Assembly: GCA_003994795.1 (NCBI GenBank)
Contig: AP018269.1
Coordinates: forward strand, 1,194,725 to 1,258,724
Source: Cylindrospermum sp. NIES-4074
GTDB taxonomy: Bacteria; Cyanobacteriota; Cyanobacteriia; Cyanobacteriales; Nostocaceae
DNA: 64,000 nt
Direction: 5' to 3'
Of the stretch, positions 18,536-27,718 are shown in pieces. Position 1 is the first letter of the stretch. Each line of letters starts with the position of its first letter. The translations under genes were made by a program, and so were the position numbers. Below the pieces are notes generated by a model. That model was not told the origin of the DNA. It worked only from the letters and a program-made list of their open reading frames with translations, and did no database searches.

Positions 18536-19948
18536 ATGTTAACCTTGTACTTGAAAGACTTTAACCCTCAAATACAAGCGATAACCGTGAAAACCACCAA
18601 AATCCTTATATTAGCAACGTCTTTTCTCTTTTTTCCTTTAGCTAGTGAGTCTTTTGCTCAGTCCGCTCCAACAACCCGCTTTCAAGGCAATATTTCAGGA
18701 ATTTTTACTAATCCAGACACTGGAATTGTTACTGGTGTAGGTACTAATAGTTTTACTTGGGGCACAGGAACACCAAGCGGCTTGACTTTTAACGGGAAAC
18801 CATTTGATGTCAATGTAGCAAGCGGTTATGTGTATGGGCCACGTGCTAGAAATGACCGTGAAGTTTTTTCATTAGGTACACTGGATTATTTCAATGGCAC
18901 AATTCCGTTGGGTACAGGTGCTAATAGTGTTCTGTTAAATGCTACAGCCCAAGTGACTGCTCCAGTGGGAACTACTCCTACAACTGTTCAAGCTCTACTT
19001 AACTTGATCAATAGTCCCAATTCAAACGATCCGATTTCCAGTGCCGACTCAGTTTTTCTCCCAAAAAATTTGCCACCAGTCGTGACAAAAACAGTAGGTG
19101 GCGCTCCAATAACTTTAGAAATACCTGGTTTTGGTAAAACTACAGGAAGTGGTTTTTCTACAATTGATCAATTTTTTACTTTAGAGGGACAAAATGCCCA
19201 AGCTGATCTTTTAGGTCGTTTTGTACCAGCTTGTGAGCCTATTCTCGATAAAGCAGTTTCTGTATCTATCACTGGTGCAACCATAAGCGCAACTTTTCAA
19301 CCTAAATTTAATTTGGGAATTTCTGATGCTGCTAAACTTTGCGGCTATGACCATTTTAATTGGTACCAAGTTATAGTAAATGACCCTAACCCTCCTGGTG
19401 GCTTAACCGTTCCTTATGTAGATCCACCAATAGGAGGTGGGCCTGCTTTTGGTGGTTACGCAGATAATTTACCTTTTTACTGGGATGAACAAGGCTCAAC
19501 TGGGACGAGTTATCATTTACAAGACAATTTAACAGCAAATACATTGAGTTATCAAGATACACCTTCTGAACCCTCATTGGGATCTGGAGAATTTCTAGGT
19601 TTTAATACTTTTTTAGCTGGTGTATTACCTGATAACTCCTGGGATACACTTTTTGGTTTTAGATGGAAAAGTGATTTTAATGGAACAGTCGGAGGAGTAA
19701 GTTCTAGGAGAACTATCGGTTCTCCATCTCCAAATGGTACTGGTGGTATCTTTGATCTCCAACTAGATTTAAATCCTGAAGATGTTTCAGAGGAAGTCAA
19801 AGCTTTGATGAAAGCAGATGGCTCTCGCAATGCAGATATAAGCATTAAACCTTCTGTCAAAGTACCTGAACCTTCAACTTTTTTGGGGAGTGTTTTAGTA
19901 TTAGGAGCTAGTTTTTTTCTAAAAAAAGTTAGAAAAAGAATAATTTGA
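18536..19948 (+). CDS. PEP-CTERM sorting domain protein with choice-of-anchor-like region
   Basis: A 470-residue secreted protein. An N-terminal hydrophobic stretch ending in SESFAQ is the signal peptide; the start at 18536 leaves a long polar n-region, so the in-frame GTG at 18587 is an alternative. Residues about 45-150 (NISGIFTNPDTGIVTGVGTN, SFTWGTGTPSGLTFNGKPF, VFSLGTLDYFNGTI) resemble the choice-of-anchor K domain. The C-terminus has VPEPSTFLGSVLVLGASFF followed by KKVRKR, a canonical PEP-CTERM tripartite signal, which is cleaved by exosortase for surface or exopolysaccharide sorting. No exosortase gene is in this window. A hairpin terminator follows. Confidence 0.85.
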   Translation: MLTLYLKDFNPQIQAITVKTTKILILATSFLFFPLASESFAQSAPTTRFQGNISGIFTNPDTGIVTGVGTNSFTWGTGTPSGLTFNGKPFDVNVASGYVYGPRARNDREVFSLGTLDYFNGTIPLGTGANSVLLNATAQVTAPVGTTPTTVQALLNLINSPNSNDPISSADSVFLPKNLPPVVTKTVGGAPITLEIPGFGKTTGSGFSTIDQFFTLEGQNAQADLLGRFVPACEPILDKAVSVSITGATISATFQPKFNLGISDAAKLCGYDHFNWYQVIVNDPNPPGGLTVPYVDPPIGGGPAFGGYADNLPFYWDEQGSTGTSYHLQDNLTANTLSYQDTPSEPSLGSGEFLGFNTFLAGVLPDNSWDTLFGFRWKSDFNGTVGGVSSRRTIGSPSPNGTGGIFDLQLDLNPEDVSEEVKALMKADGSRNADISIKPSVKVPEPSTFLGSVLVLGASFFLKKVRKRII

Positions 19949-19999
19949 TTTAATTAATGATCTTACATTGATTTAAATCATTTAACTAAGAAAATTTAT

Positions 20000-20030
20000 C
20001 TACTTAAATTTTAGTTTAAGTAGAATTTTT
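20000..20030. terminator. Bidirectional terminator between convergent genes
   Basis: A perfect 9-bp stem (CTACTTAAA / TTTAAGTAG, 20000-20008 and 20015-20023) with a 6-base loop is followed by a T-rich run on the plus strand and preceded by A-rich sequence serving the minus strand. It lies between the PEP-CTERM gene and the convergent secreted protein gene. Confidence 0.65.
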
Positions 20031-20797
20031 TATAGTTTTTGTAATTTATTTTTAGCTAAAACAAACCGCCAAGTTGCAGTTATATAACGATTTTGACTTT
20101 CAACATAGAGAGGATAATTTCCAATATCGTAAAATTGTGAATTATTAGAAAATTCACCTAATTGGAAAATCTTCAATTTTGAAAATTCAAGGTTTTCTTG
20201 ACAATTATTAATATCAAACAATTTACTATAACGGATACTACGCCGCGATGGGCTAGCTCCAGGATAATATTCATCACTTTCTGGATTACCACTAGCAAAG
20301 AGAACGGCTAAAAAATTATCATCTGGTGAAAATATAAATTTCTCAGGGACAACTGCAATACCACCATTTAATTCACAAGCTAAAGTCATTTTTGGATAAT
20401 TATATACTAAAAGCTTTTTTTGATTATAAGTAAAAAATTTTGTTTCGTTGCCAGAGAAACCATAAATTCTCTGGGGGGATTGATAGATTACTTGACCTGT
20501 CCTCACGTTCCAAAAAACTGTATGCTTTTTCTGTGATGCACCTATAATTTTTCCACGTTCTAGCAGAAATAAATCTCTAACTATTTCTTCTTTCATTTGA
20601 AAGGTACGTATTACTTTTCCAGTTGCTCTATTTTTAACAATAATTTGTCCAGTTGTATTTCCAATTATTTCGTAAATCTCAGATTGCATAATGGTTTGAG
20701 TTGAATTTTTTATAATTACTGTTTGTCCCATTACACTACTGTTAAGCAATAAGCTAATACTTATCAATACAAATAGTTTTGTTTTAAAATTTTTCAT
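20030..20797 (-). CDS. Secreted protein of unknown function, WD40/beta-propeller-like
   Basis: A 255-residue protein with a clear signal peptide (KLFVLISISLLLNSSVMGQ). The mature part is beta-rich with repeats like those of a small propeller (GQIIVKNRATGKVIRTFQM, HTVFWNVRTGQVIYQSPQRI, FIFSPDDNFLAVLF). No catalytic motif is visible and I do not recognise a named family. The low-GC composition resembles the neighbouring PEP-CTERM gene, with which it converges. Both lie between inverted repeat copies. Confidence 0.6.
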   Translation of the reverse strand: MKNFKTKLFVLISISLLLNSSVMGQTVIIKNSTQTIMQSEIYEIIGNTTGQIIVKNRATGKVIRTFQMKEEIVRDLFLLERGKIIGASQKKHTVFWNVRTGQVIYQSPQRIYGFSGNETKFFTYNQKKLLVYNYPKMTLACELNGGIAVVPEKFIFSPDDNFLAVLFASGNPESDEYYPGASPSRRSIRYSKLFDINNCQENLEFSKLKIFQLGEFSNNSQFYDIGNYPLYVESQNRYITATWRFVLAKNKLQKL

Positions 20798-20954
20798 TTA
20801 TTTTCAAGGAAAATATTATATAAATAACTCAAGTTGCCGATATTTTAATAATTATAAGACACCTTTAGAATTAAAGAAGTCTTTTCTAAATATAAAGTTA
20901 GGTTAATACATTTTGGCTCTACCGCTCCCTTTATGCTAAAGTACCCCCCTTTTG

Positions 20955-21025
20955 CAGCCACAACTATTATTTTACCTGGGTTTGCGCCAAATAAATATGG
21001 CGTTCACTACGCGGGTGCTGTTGCC
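20955..21025. repeat. Right copy of the inverted dispersed repeat
   Basis: This is the reverse complement of the copy at 18172-18260. It is followed by further palindromic units (CAACCATCC / GGATGGTTG at about 21026-21045, and GCACCGTGC / GGCACGGTG near 21050-21068). The pair encloses about 2.7 kb with two genes. Confidence 0.78.
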
Positions 21026-21227
21026 CAACCATCCTAGAAGGATGGTTGCACCGTGCTTTTGGCACGGTGAAGGCTTGCAACATACGCACCATCGCCTCCA
21101 GGGGGCGGGTACGCCATCGCTGCATCGGGAGGATATTGAAACCTCAAATCTAGGCAGAGCAAGGGGTTTTGGCTATGTTATTGCTGAAAATCTCATAAGG
21201 GGAGTGGTAGAACCTACATTTTTAATA

Positions 21228-21860
21228 AAATTTGACCTGCCAATTTATCCTTTTGTTATCTTTTCCTATGACTCTCCTAAAACTTTGGCTGTCAGTAATT
21301 ATCAAATTGACTTTCCAGATTTTGAAGTTTTAAAATTTAATTATCGAGTAGTGCAACTCAATCAATTAAACTGACGAGATTTCTTGAATCGTTCTAATCC
21401 GGTAGCTTCTGCTTTAATGTCCAAAATGGACATAGCTCTCCCAGATAGAGCAAAAGTTAAAGCAGAATGTTTAAGGTTGTTAGTCACTTTAAAATTAAAT
21501 CCTGCTAAAATGCAATTAATCTCAGGCTTTATTGATAGTTATCTAAAGCTTAACCAAGCAGAAGAACAGCGATTTCAAACGGAATTAGGTTCATTCATAC
21601 AAGAAGAACAGGAGGAAGTTATGCAAATTGTCACTAGTTGGATGAGACAAGGGATTGAGCAAGGGATTGAGCAAGGGATTCAACGAGAAAAAGATTTAGT
21701 CGTGCGTCTACTCAAGCGCAAATTAGGTGAAATTGATGCTGAACTAGAAGCTGAGGTTAGAAGATTGGAGGTTGAACGCCTTGAATTTTTAGGGGAAGCA
21801 TTATTCGATTTCTCGACAGTGGAGGATTTGCGACATTGGTTAGATAATCAGCATAGCTAA
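21228..21860 (+). pseudogene. Remnant of an Rpn/DUF4351-like putative nuclease gene
   Basis: Two open segments in one frame are separated by a single TGA at 21372-21374. The upstream segment contains LPIYPFVIFSYDSP, DFPDFEVLKFNY and VVQLNQLN; the downstream one reads RDFLNRSNPVASALMSKMDI, then QGIEQGIEQGIQREKDLVVR and a C-terminal helical domain. In the cyanobacterial family I recall (Rpn-like PD-(D/E)XK nuclease or transposase-related proteins), Asn-Trp-Arg-Asp-Phe-Leu-Asn is continuous here, so TGA most likely arose from TGG. The N-terminal nuclease half is missing and replaced by repeat DNA. The 159-codon downstream part could still be translated from ATG at 21384 or 21417. Confidence 0.7.
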
Positions 21861-22071
21861 CTTAAAATCTCTGTTAGAGATAGCTTGCATAATCCGGTCA
21901 AGAATGGTGGGTACATCTCGCGAGGCTGACAAGTCTAAGGATACACCCCAGTCAAACTTCTCCTTTTTTTCGCCAATTTATCACCCAAAACAGCCCCACC
22001 TGTGGCAATCTGAAATACAGAAGCTTGGACAATCTGATATTTTAGCTACAGCAAATTTACCTGTTGAGGTT

Positions 22072-23298
22072 ATGCAAACTCTGCCCACTATTACAACTGC
22101 AAATACCACTTCAAGTCAACCCGCCTTCGATACAACGATTAAACGGCGGAAAACCCGTCCCGTAAAGGTGGGAGATGTCATCATTGGGGGTGGCTACCCG
22201 GTGGTGGTGCAGTCGATGATTAATGAAGATACCCTAGATATCGATGGTTCCGTGGCAGGTATTCGTCGTCTGCACGAAATTGGCTGCGAAATTGTCCGCG
22301 TTACAGTACCCAGTCTAGGACACGCCAAAGCGTTGGCGGAAATTAAGCAAAAACTAATTAAAACTTATCGTGATGTCCCCATTGTTGCTGATGTGCACCA
22401 CAATGGGATGAAAATCGCCCTAGAAGTCGCCAAGCACATCGAGAAGGTGCGGATTAATCCAGGGTTGTATGTATTTGAAAAGCCAAACACCAGCAGAACC
22501 GAATACACCAAAGCTGAATTTGATGAAATTGGCGAAAAAATCCGCGAAACTCTCGCGCCTCTGGTGATTTCTCTGCGAGATCAAGGTAAATCGATGCGAA
22601 TTGGGGTAAATCACGGTTCTCTTGCAGAACGGATGTTATTTACCTACGGTGATACCCCAGAAGGAATGGTGGAATCGGCTATAGAATTTATTCGCATTTG
22701 TGAATCTTTGGATTTTCACAACTTGGTAATTTCCATGAAAGCTTCGCGGGTACCTGTGATGGTAGCTGCTTATCGCCTCATGGCCAAGCGCATGAATGAC
22801 TTGGGTATGGATTATCCTCTGCATTTAGGCGTCACAGAAGCGGGTGATGGGGAATATGGACGCATTAAATCCACAGCGGGAATTGCTACTTTGTTGGCTG
22901 ATGGCATTGGTGATACCATTCGCGTGTCGCTGACAGAAGCACCAGAAAAGGAAATCCCTGTCTGCTACAGCATTCTGCAAGCTTTAGGATTGCGGAAAAC
23001 AATGGTGGAGTATGTAGCTTGTCCTTCCTGCGGACGCACTTTGTTTAATTTAGAAGATGTGCTGCACCAAGTCCGGGAAGCTACCAAACACTTGACAGGA
23101 TTGGACATAGCTGTTATGGGTTGTATTGTCAACGGGCCGGGAGAAATGGCGGATGCTGACTATGGTTATGTAGGCAAAACTCCAGGTTACATTTCTTTAT
23201 ATCGCGGCAGGGAAGAAATTAAAAAAGTCCCGGAAATACAAGGGGTAGAGGAATTAATCAACCTGATTAAGGCAGATGGACGTTGGGTAGATCCTTAA
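22072..23298 (+). CDS. ispG: 4-hydroxy-3-methylbut-2-en-1-yl diphosphate synthase (ferredoxin)
   Basis: The penultimate enzyme of the MEP pathway. It reductively converts MEcPP to HMBPP with a [4Fe-4S] cluster, using ferredoxin in cyanobacteria. The 408 residues are the usual length without the plant insert. The TIM-barrel part begins [20 protein letters not shown]. The C-terminal cluster ligands are CPSCGR and [10 protein letters not shown] choose ATG at 22072, with GAGG seven bases upstream; the frame is open for another 56 codons to ATG 21904, but that extension is not conserved in the family as I know it. It is the second MEP gene in the window, unlinked to ispD. Confidence 0.95.
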   Translation: MQTLPTITTANTTSSQPAFDTTIKRRKTRPVKVGDVIIGGGYPVVVQSMINEDTLDIDGSVAGIRRLHEIGCEIVRVTVPSLGHAKALAEIKQKLIKTYRDVPIVADVHHNGMKIALEVAKHIEKVRINPGLYVFEKPNTSRTEYTKAEFDEIGEKIRETLAPLVISLRDQGKSMRIGVNHGSLAERMLFTYGDTPEGMVESAIEFIRICESLDFHNLVISMKASRVPVMVAAYRLMAKRMNDLGMDYPLHLGVTEAGDGEYGRIKSTAGIATLLADGIGDTIRVSLTEAPEKEIPVCYSILQALGLRKTMVEYVACPSCGRTLFNLEDVLHQVREATKHLTGLDIAVMGCIVNGPGEMADADYGYVGKTPGYISLYRGREEIKKVPEIQGVEELINLIKADGRWVDP

Positions 23299-23439
23299 AT
23301 TTAGGAACGGCGATCGCAAAGGTCGCCGGATAATATGACTTTTTGGTGAAATAAGAATAAATGCCCCGTCTCGACCGTAATACCCTGTGTTAGATTGGGC
23401 ATACTGATTATAAATCTTTCCTCTGGCTCAACTGTCATT

Positions 23440-24726
23440 ATGGTGATTACAAAGAGTAGGCTTGTTTTGGGTGCTACGGCAGTGACGCTCTCTACGATCG
23501 CTTTTACTAGCCTTGGCATTCACTCACGCGGTCAGGCTTTATTTAAAGCAAGTCCCAAGGAATTGGTAGATGAAGTTTGGCAAGTTGTGCAACGCCAGTA
23601 TGTAGACGGCACTTTTAATCAGGTAGATTGGCAGGCTGTTCGCAAGGAATATTTAAGCAAGTCCTACTCTAACCAACAGGAAGCTTATAAATCCATCCGG
23701 GAAATGCTCAAAAAGCTAGAAGATCCCTACACCCGATTTATGACCCCAGAGGAATTCAAGAGTATGCAAGTGGAAACCTCTGGAGAACTTATAGGGATAG
23801 GCATCACCCTCAGTCAAGACGAGAAAACGAAGAAACTGGTGGTGATTGCGCCAATTGAGGATACACCTGCTTTTAAGGCTGGGCTGTTATCTAAAGATAT
23901 TATCCTCCAAATTGACGGCAAAAGTACCAAGGGGATGGATACTAACCAAGCCGTATCTCTGATTCGGGGTGAAGCTGGCACGAAAGTCACTCTGCTAATT
24001 GAGCGGAACGGTCAACAAAAACAGTTTCAAATCCCACGGGCACGAATTGAAATCCACCCAGTTAAGTATTCCCAAAAACAAACCCCAATAGGCAACATTG
24101 GCTACATTCGCCTGAACCAGTTCAGTGCTAATGCTGGTAAGGAAATGCAAAGTGCCATCAAAGATTTAGAGTCCAAAAAGGTAACTGGCTATATCTTGGA
24201 TTTGCGCGGTAATCCTGGAGGGTTACTATTTTCCAGTGTGGAAATTGCCCGAATGTGGTTAGATAAGGGGACAATTGTTTCCACTATTGACCGCCGAGGT
24301 GAGCAAGAGCGGGAAGTAGCAAACGGACGCGCTCTGACGAATAAACCGTTGGTGGTGTTGGTCAACAAAGGTTCCGCTAGTGCTAGTGAAATCCTCTCAG
24401 GAGCGCTGCAAGATAACAAACGGGCGCTGTTGGTGGGGACTCAAACCTTTGGTAAGGGACTGGTGCAATCAGTGCGGCCTTTGGAAGATGGTTCAGGAAT
24501 GGCTGTAACGATCGCCAAATATCATACCCCTAATGGTAGAGATATTAATAAGCATGGTATTGACCCAGATGTAACAGTTAACTTGACTGACGCTCAACTC
24601 CAAGAATTATGGTTGCGTGAGCGTGACAAACTTGCCACTTCAGCAGATCCCCAATTTGCCAAAGCTGTGGAAGTTTTAGGTAAGCAAGCTGCTGTTAAAG
24701 ATGCTAGTACGCCAGCAAAGAATTAA
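23440..24726 (+). CDS. ctp: C-terminal processing peptidase (CtpA family, S41)
   Basis: A 428-residue S41 protease. A hydrophobic export signal (LVLGATAVTLSTIAFTSLGI) is followed by the N-terminal helical region, a PDZ domain at about 100-185 (GIGITLSQDEKTKKLVVIAP, DTPAFKAGLLSKDIILQIDG) and the protease core. The Ser/Lys dyad is in NKGSASASEIL and GTQTFGKGLVQS. Family members in cyanobacteria include CtpA, which trims the D1 protein of photosystem II in the lumen, and CtpB/CtpC of less clear role; the paralogue is not assigned. Start ATG 23440 is chosen over TTG 23395. Confidence 0.9.
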   Translation: MVITKSRLVLGATAVTLSTIAFTSLGIHSRGQALFKASPKELVDEVWQVVQRQYVDGTFNQVDWQAVRKEYLSKSYSNQQEAYKSIREMLKKLEDPYTRFMTPEEFKSMQVETSGELIGIGITLSQDEKTKKLVVIAPIEDTPAFKAGLLSKDIILQIDGKSTKGMDTNQAVSLIRGEAGTKVTLLIERNGQQKQFQIPRARIEIHPVKYSQKQTPIGNIGYIRLNQFSANAGKEMQSAIKDLESKKVTGYILDLRGNPGGLLFSSVEIARMWLDKGTIVSTIDRRGEQEREVANGRALTNKPLVVLVNKGSASASEILSGALQDNKRALLVGTQTFGKGLVQSVRPLEDGSGMAVTIAKYHTPNGRDINKHGIDPDVTVNLTDAQLQELWLRERDKLATSADPQFAKAVEVLGKQAAVKDASTPAKN

Positions 24727-24737
24727 AAACCGGGAAT

Positions 24738-24923
24738 CTATTGCGGTTGGCACTTTCCAGCCCTAATTAATCCTACACGACGGGCGATCGCATCTGCAAA
24801 TGAGGTAAACGGCCCCCACTGTTCAATAATATTTTGGCGATCGTTCTCAAGTTGTTCACTGGGGACGATTTCGCAGTTTTCAGTGCTGCGCTTGACAATA
24901 TACCAAGTTTGTGTATTAGTCAT
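24738..24923 (-). CDS. Small conserved cyanobacterial protein
   Basis: 61 residues from ATG at 24923 (MTNTQTWYIVKRSTENCEIV ... GPFTSFADAIARRVGLIRAG). The frame extends upstream to 24995, but that part looks non-coding. The pattern (W-Y-I-V-K-R, then G-P-F-x-S-x-x-x-A-I-A-R-R-V-G-L-I-R-A-G-K-C-x-P) is one I associate with short conserved cyanobacterial proteins, sometimes labelled as transposase-related in databases. No transposase motif is present. Function is unknown. It converges on the ctp gene with 11 bp between stops. Confidence 0.65.
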   Translation of the reverse strand: MTNTQTWYIVKRSTENCEIVPSEQLENDRQNIIEQWGPFTSFADAIARRVGLIRAGKCQPQ

Positions 24924-25101
24924 ATTTGAGATGGGGCTGTTAGCATGAATAGTAATCCTATTGCATAAATTTTTTTGGTTTCGCGCATACTGCAAGGCAG
25001 AACCCGCTTTCTTAGAAGCAGAAGCGCACTAGAGAAGGAAGAATGCAAAAATTAGCAATTTGGTCAGAAGTTTACTTTACCCCATTTTGAAGGGTTGACA
25101 T

Positions 25102-25887
25102 ATGCCTTCACCGTTCCCAGGGATGAATCCATATTTAGAACATCCTGAACTGTGGCCAGAAGTTCACAGTCGGTTAATTATTGCTATAGCTGATGCAATT
25201 TTCCCTTATTTACGACCTAAATATCGGGTAGCGGTGGAAAAGCGGGTTTATCAAATGACAGATGGTAATTCTGTTTTAGTTGGTATACCAGATGTAACCA
25301 TAGGACGATATTTAACAACTACACAAAAAGAACCGTCTAATATTGCTGTAGCTTCACCACCAGCTAAACCCCTGACGGTTAATATTCCTATACCTGAAGA
25401 AGTGCGGGAAAGTTACCTTGAGGTGCGGGAAGTGGGGACGGGGGAAGTAGTGACAGTAATTGAGGTTTTATCGCCAAAAAATAAGCGTTCTGGGGAAGGT
25501 AGAAAGGCTTATGAAAATAAACGTCTACAAGTATTAGGTAGTTCGACTCATTTAGTAGAAATTGATTTGTTACGCGGTGGTGAACCTATGCCAATTTTGG
25601 GTAATCAAATAATCTCAGATTATCGAATTTTAGTAAGCCGCAGTCAATTACGTCCCACAGCAGAATTATATCCTTTTAATTTACAAGAACAAATTCCCGC
25701 TTTTGCATTACCTCTACGCAAGGGTGATACAGAACCAATAGTAGATTTACAAGTTGTGATAAATGATTTATTTGACCGTGCTGGTTTTGATTTGGCTATA
25801 GATTATACTGCTGAACCAGTTCCGCCTATTGGTGAAGCTGATGTTGCTTGGGTGAATGAGTTATTAAAACAGCAAGGTTTACGGTAA
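25102..25887 (+). CDS. DUF4058 family protein
   Basis: A 261-residue protein with the DUF4058 signature from the first residues (MPSPFPGMNPYLEHPELWPE), then VTVIEVLSPKNKRSGEGRKAY, a motif containing E-V-L-S-P-K that resembles a PD-(D/E)XK nuclease core, and VEIDLLRGGEPMP. The family is abundant and multicopy in filamentous cyanobacteria; its role is unknown. The nuclease resemblance is inference from the E-x-K spacing. It is a single gene with no signal peptide. Confidence 0.82.
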   Translation: MPSPFPGMNPYLEHPELWPEVHSRLIIAIADAIFPYLRPKYRVAVEKRVYQMTDGNSVLVGIPDVTIGRYLTTTQKEPSNIAVASPPAKPLTVNIPIPEEVRESYLEVREVGTGEVVTVIEVLSPKNKRSGEGRKAYENKRLQVLGSSTHLVEIDLLRGGEPMPILGNQIISDYRILVSRSQLRPTAELYPFNLQEQIPAFALPLRKGDTEPIVDLQVVINDLFDRAGFDLAIDYTAEPVPPIGEADVAWVNELLKQQGLR

Positions 25888-26155
25888 GGTGTAGTTTCTG
25901 GTTCTACCGCTTACTTTAGGGAAAATTAATATTTAAATGCCATATTTAATCAACTAAATAATCGAAAATCGTTAAACTTACGCCAACAAGATCCAAGCCT
26001 TTTAATTAACTTAAATTTATTCTCAATACCTTTTCTGCGGAACGCTACGTGAACAACAGCGCCGCTAGTAGTTATACCATCAAAATAAACTACTATTTCG
26101 CCAAAACATCTCATTTCCCAAGCACCTGAGCGCCCATTTGACCATAAAAGGGGCG

Positions 26156-26458
26156 TTACAAAAGTGCTTGGTAAGCCTGAATTTGAGCGCGTAACTGAGC
26201 AATTTCTTGAGCCATATCTAAAACCATCGCTGCACCTACTAAATTTAGTCCCAAATCCTGACGCAGACGTTGAATTTGAGCAAGACGAATAATTTGCTGC
26301 TGATGCAGCATGACTCCAATGGGTTCAATCAATCCTAACTGCACGCACCTTTCTACTAAAGCTGTCGATGTCTCCGTCACTATTGCAGCATATTCAAAAG
26401 AAAAAAGCGGCTCTCCCTCTTGGGAAACCACGACTTGGGAAAGGCTAAACTCGGTCAT
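26156..26458 (-). CDS. cbpM: Chaperone modulator CbpM-like protein
   Basis: A 100-residue protein of the CbpM/MerR-like group: an N-terminal HTH-like part (LVERCVQLGLIEPIG), then IIRLAQIQRLRQDLGLNLVG and a leucine-rich C-terminal helix (LDMAQEIAQLRAQIQAYQ). CbpM binds the J-domain of CbpA and inhibits its activity. The start overlaps the stop of the upstream cbpA-like gene by 4 bases, which strongly supports the functional pairing. Confidence 0.82.
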   Translation of the reverse strand: MTEFSLSQVVVSQEGEPLFSFEYAAIVTETSTALVERCVQLGLIEPIGVMLHQQQIIRLAQIQRLRQDLGLNLVGAAMVLDMAQEIAQLRAQIQAYQALL

Positions 26459-27414
26459 AAACTCACCTCTAGCAATTGGGCGCGGGGGTCGAAGCTGCTA
26501 TGGGACTGGATTGTTTCGTAAGCTTCCCGTTCAATCTGGCTCAAATCCTTGGGAGGCACAATTTGCAACTTCACTATTAAGTCAGTTCTTCTACCTTGGG
26601 GTTTTCTCCAACCTTTGCCCCGCAGTCTCAAAGATTGCCCAGAACGCACTGCGGGCGGTATTTTTAAGGTGACACTACCATCAGGAGTAGGTACTGGAAT
26701 TTGAGCGCCTAATACTGCTTCATCGGGACGAATTGGCACATCACAAGCAATGTTATCGCCTTCAAATCGAAAGAAAGGATGTGGCAAAACGTCAATTGTG
26801 AGATATAAGTCTCCCCGTTGTTGAGAAAATGGACTAGGACGACCTTTGCCCGCAACCCGAATTCGACTCCCCCCTTTAGCTCCTGGTGGAATCCTGATGT
26901 TAATTATTTCACTATCCAGTTGCAGCTGTTTTTGTGTACCGTGAAAAGCTTCTGAGAAAGTGAGTGCGATCGCCGCTTCTGTATCTCTAGGTGTCTCAAA
27001 TCCGCTCGGTTGTCCTGCGGGTGTGCGGTAAGTGTAGGTTCTGCCTCCAGCCCTACCACTAGTACCAAAGCGTCCCAGCAAGTCATTGATAAATGAGTCA
27101 AAATCGGCGTATTGGTCAAAATCAAATCCCTCGGCTCCCACACTAGCGCCTCTGGGTGGAGGTACGCCTTGACTCGCTTGATGCCAATATTGCCCAAATT
27201 GGTCATACTTTTGCCGTTTCTCTGGGTCAGAAAGCACTTCCTGGGCTTCATTTACTTCTTTAAAGTGTGCCTCTGCTTGCTGATCTCCAGGATTTAAGTC
27301 AGGGTGATATTTGCGGGCCAGTTTGCGGTATGCCCGTTTAATTTCATCTGGTGTGGCATTTTTGTTTACCCCCAGAATGGTGTAGTAGTCTTTGAAGTCT
27401 GTTGCTGTAGGCAT
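26455..27414 (-). CDS. cbpA: DnaJ/CbpA-type Hsp40 co-chaperone
   Basis: A 319-residue class B J-protein. The J-domain at residues about 8-73 has the HPD motif (KYHPDLNPGD). A Gly-rich linker follows (SGRAGGRTYTYRTPAGQPSG), then two C-terminal substrate-binding domains (IRIPPGAKGGSRIRVAGKGR, VKLQIVPP). No CxxCxGxG zinc finger is present, as in CbpA. It stimulates DnaK ATPase. It is downstream of the erythromycin-esterase-like gene and a small hydrophilic protein on the same strand with gaps of 31-42 bp, so a four-gene operon is likely. Confidence 0.9.
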   Translation of the reverse strand: MPTATDFKDYYTILGVNKNATPDEIKRAYRKLARKYHPDLNPGDQQAEAHFKEVNEAQEVLSDPEKRQKYDQFGQYWHQASQGVPPPRGASVGAEGFDFDQYADFDSFINDLLGRFGTSGRAGGRTYTYRTPAGQPSGFETPRDTEAAIALTFSEAFHGTQKQLQLDSEIINIRIPPGAKGGSRIRVAGKGRPSPFSQQRGDLYLTIDVLPHPFFRFEGDNIACDVPIRPDEAVLGAQIPVPTPDGSVTLKIPPAVRSGQSLRLRGKGWRKPQGRRTDLIVKLQIVPPKDLSQIEREAYETIQSHSSFDPRAQLLEVSL

Positions 27415-27456
27415 ACCTGATCAAAATCCCTAACTCAAATTTGCATCTGGTGCATC

Positions 27457-27687
27457 TTATTCTTGGGTAATCGGGGGTGGGCTATAGTCTTTTTCTAGTT
27501 GGTTGGCGTCTGTGGAGCCATCAGCGTTACCAGAAAAATTTGTGGCGATCGCTTCCTCAACAGGCTCATCCCCGCGCATTTCCCCCACTTTCGCTTGAGC
27601 CTCTAGCATGGCATTACCCCCGCTATATTCTCCTTGTGCGTACTGCGTTTGTTGCGCTTCTTGTGCTGCCCTAGTTGGATCATTCAT
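27457..27687 (-). CDS. Small hydrophilic protein, probably disordered
   Basis: 76 residues from ATG at 27687, with GAGG about a dozen bases upstream; the open frame continues to 27753 but would overlap the upstream gene. Composition is rich in Ala, Gln, Gly, Glu and Asp with almost no large hydrophobic residues (AAQEAQQTQYAQGEYSGGNA). It resembles hydrophilin-type stress proteins in composition only. Its place between an esterase-like protein and a J-protein fits a stress operon. Confidence 0.6.
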   Translation of the reverse strand: MNDPTRAAQEAQQTQYAQGEYSGGNAMLEAQAKVGEMRGDEPVEEAIATNFSGNADGSTDANQLEKDYSPPPITQE

Positions 27688-27718
27688 AGCTTCAACCTCT
27701 AAATTCATCCAGCAGTAT

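Noticed and set aside
21904-22071. N-terminal extension of ispG
   Set aside because: The family begins at the internal Met at 22072, which has a good Shine-Dalgarno sequence; the extension is not part of the enzyme as I know it.
24738-24995. Transposase fragment
   Set aside because: Only 61 residues with a conserved compact pattern; no DDE residues or terminal inverted repeats.
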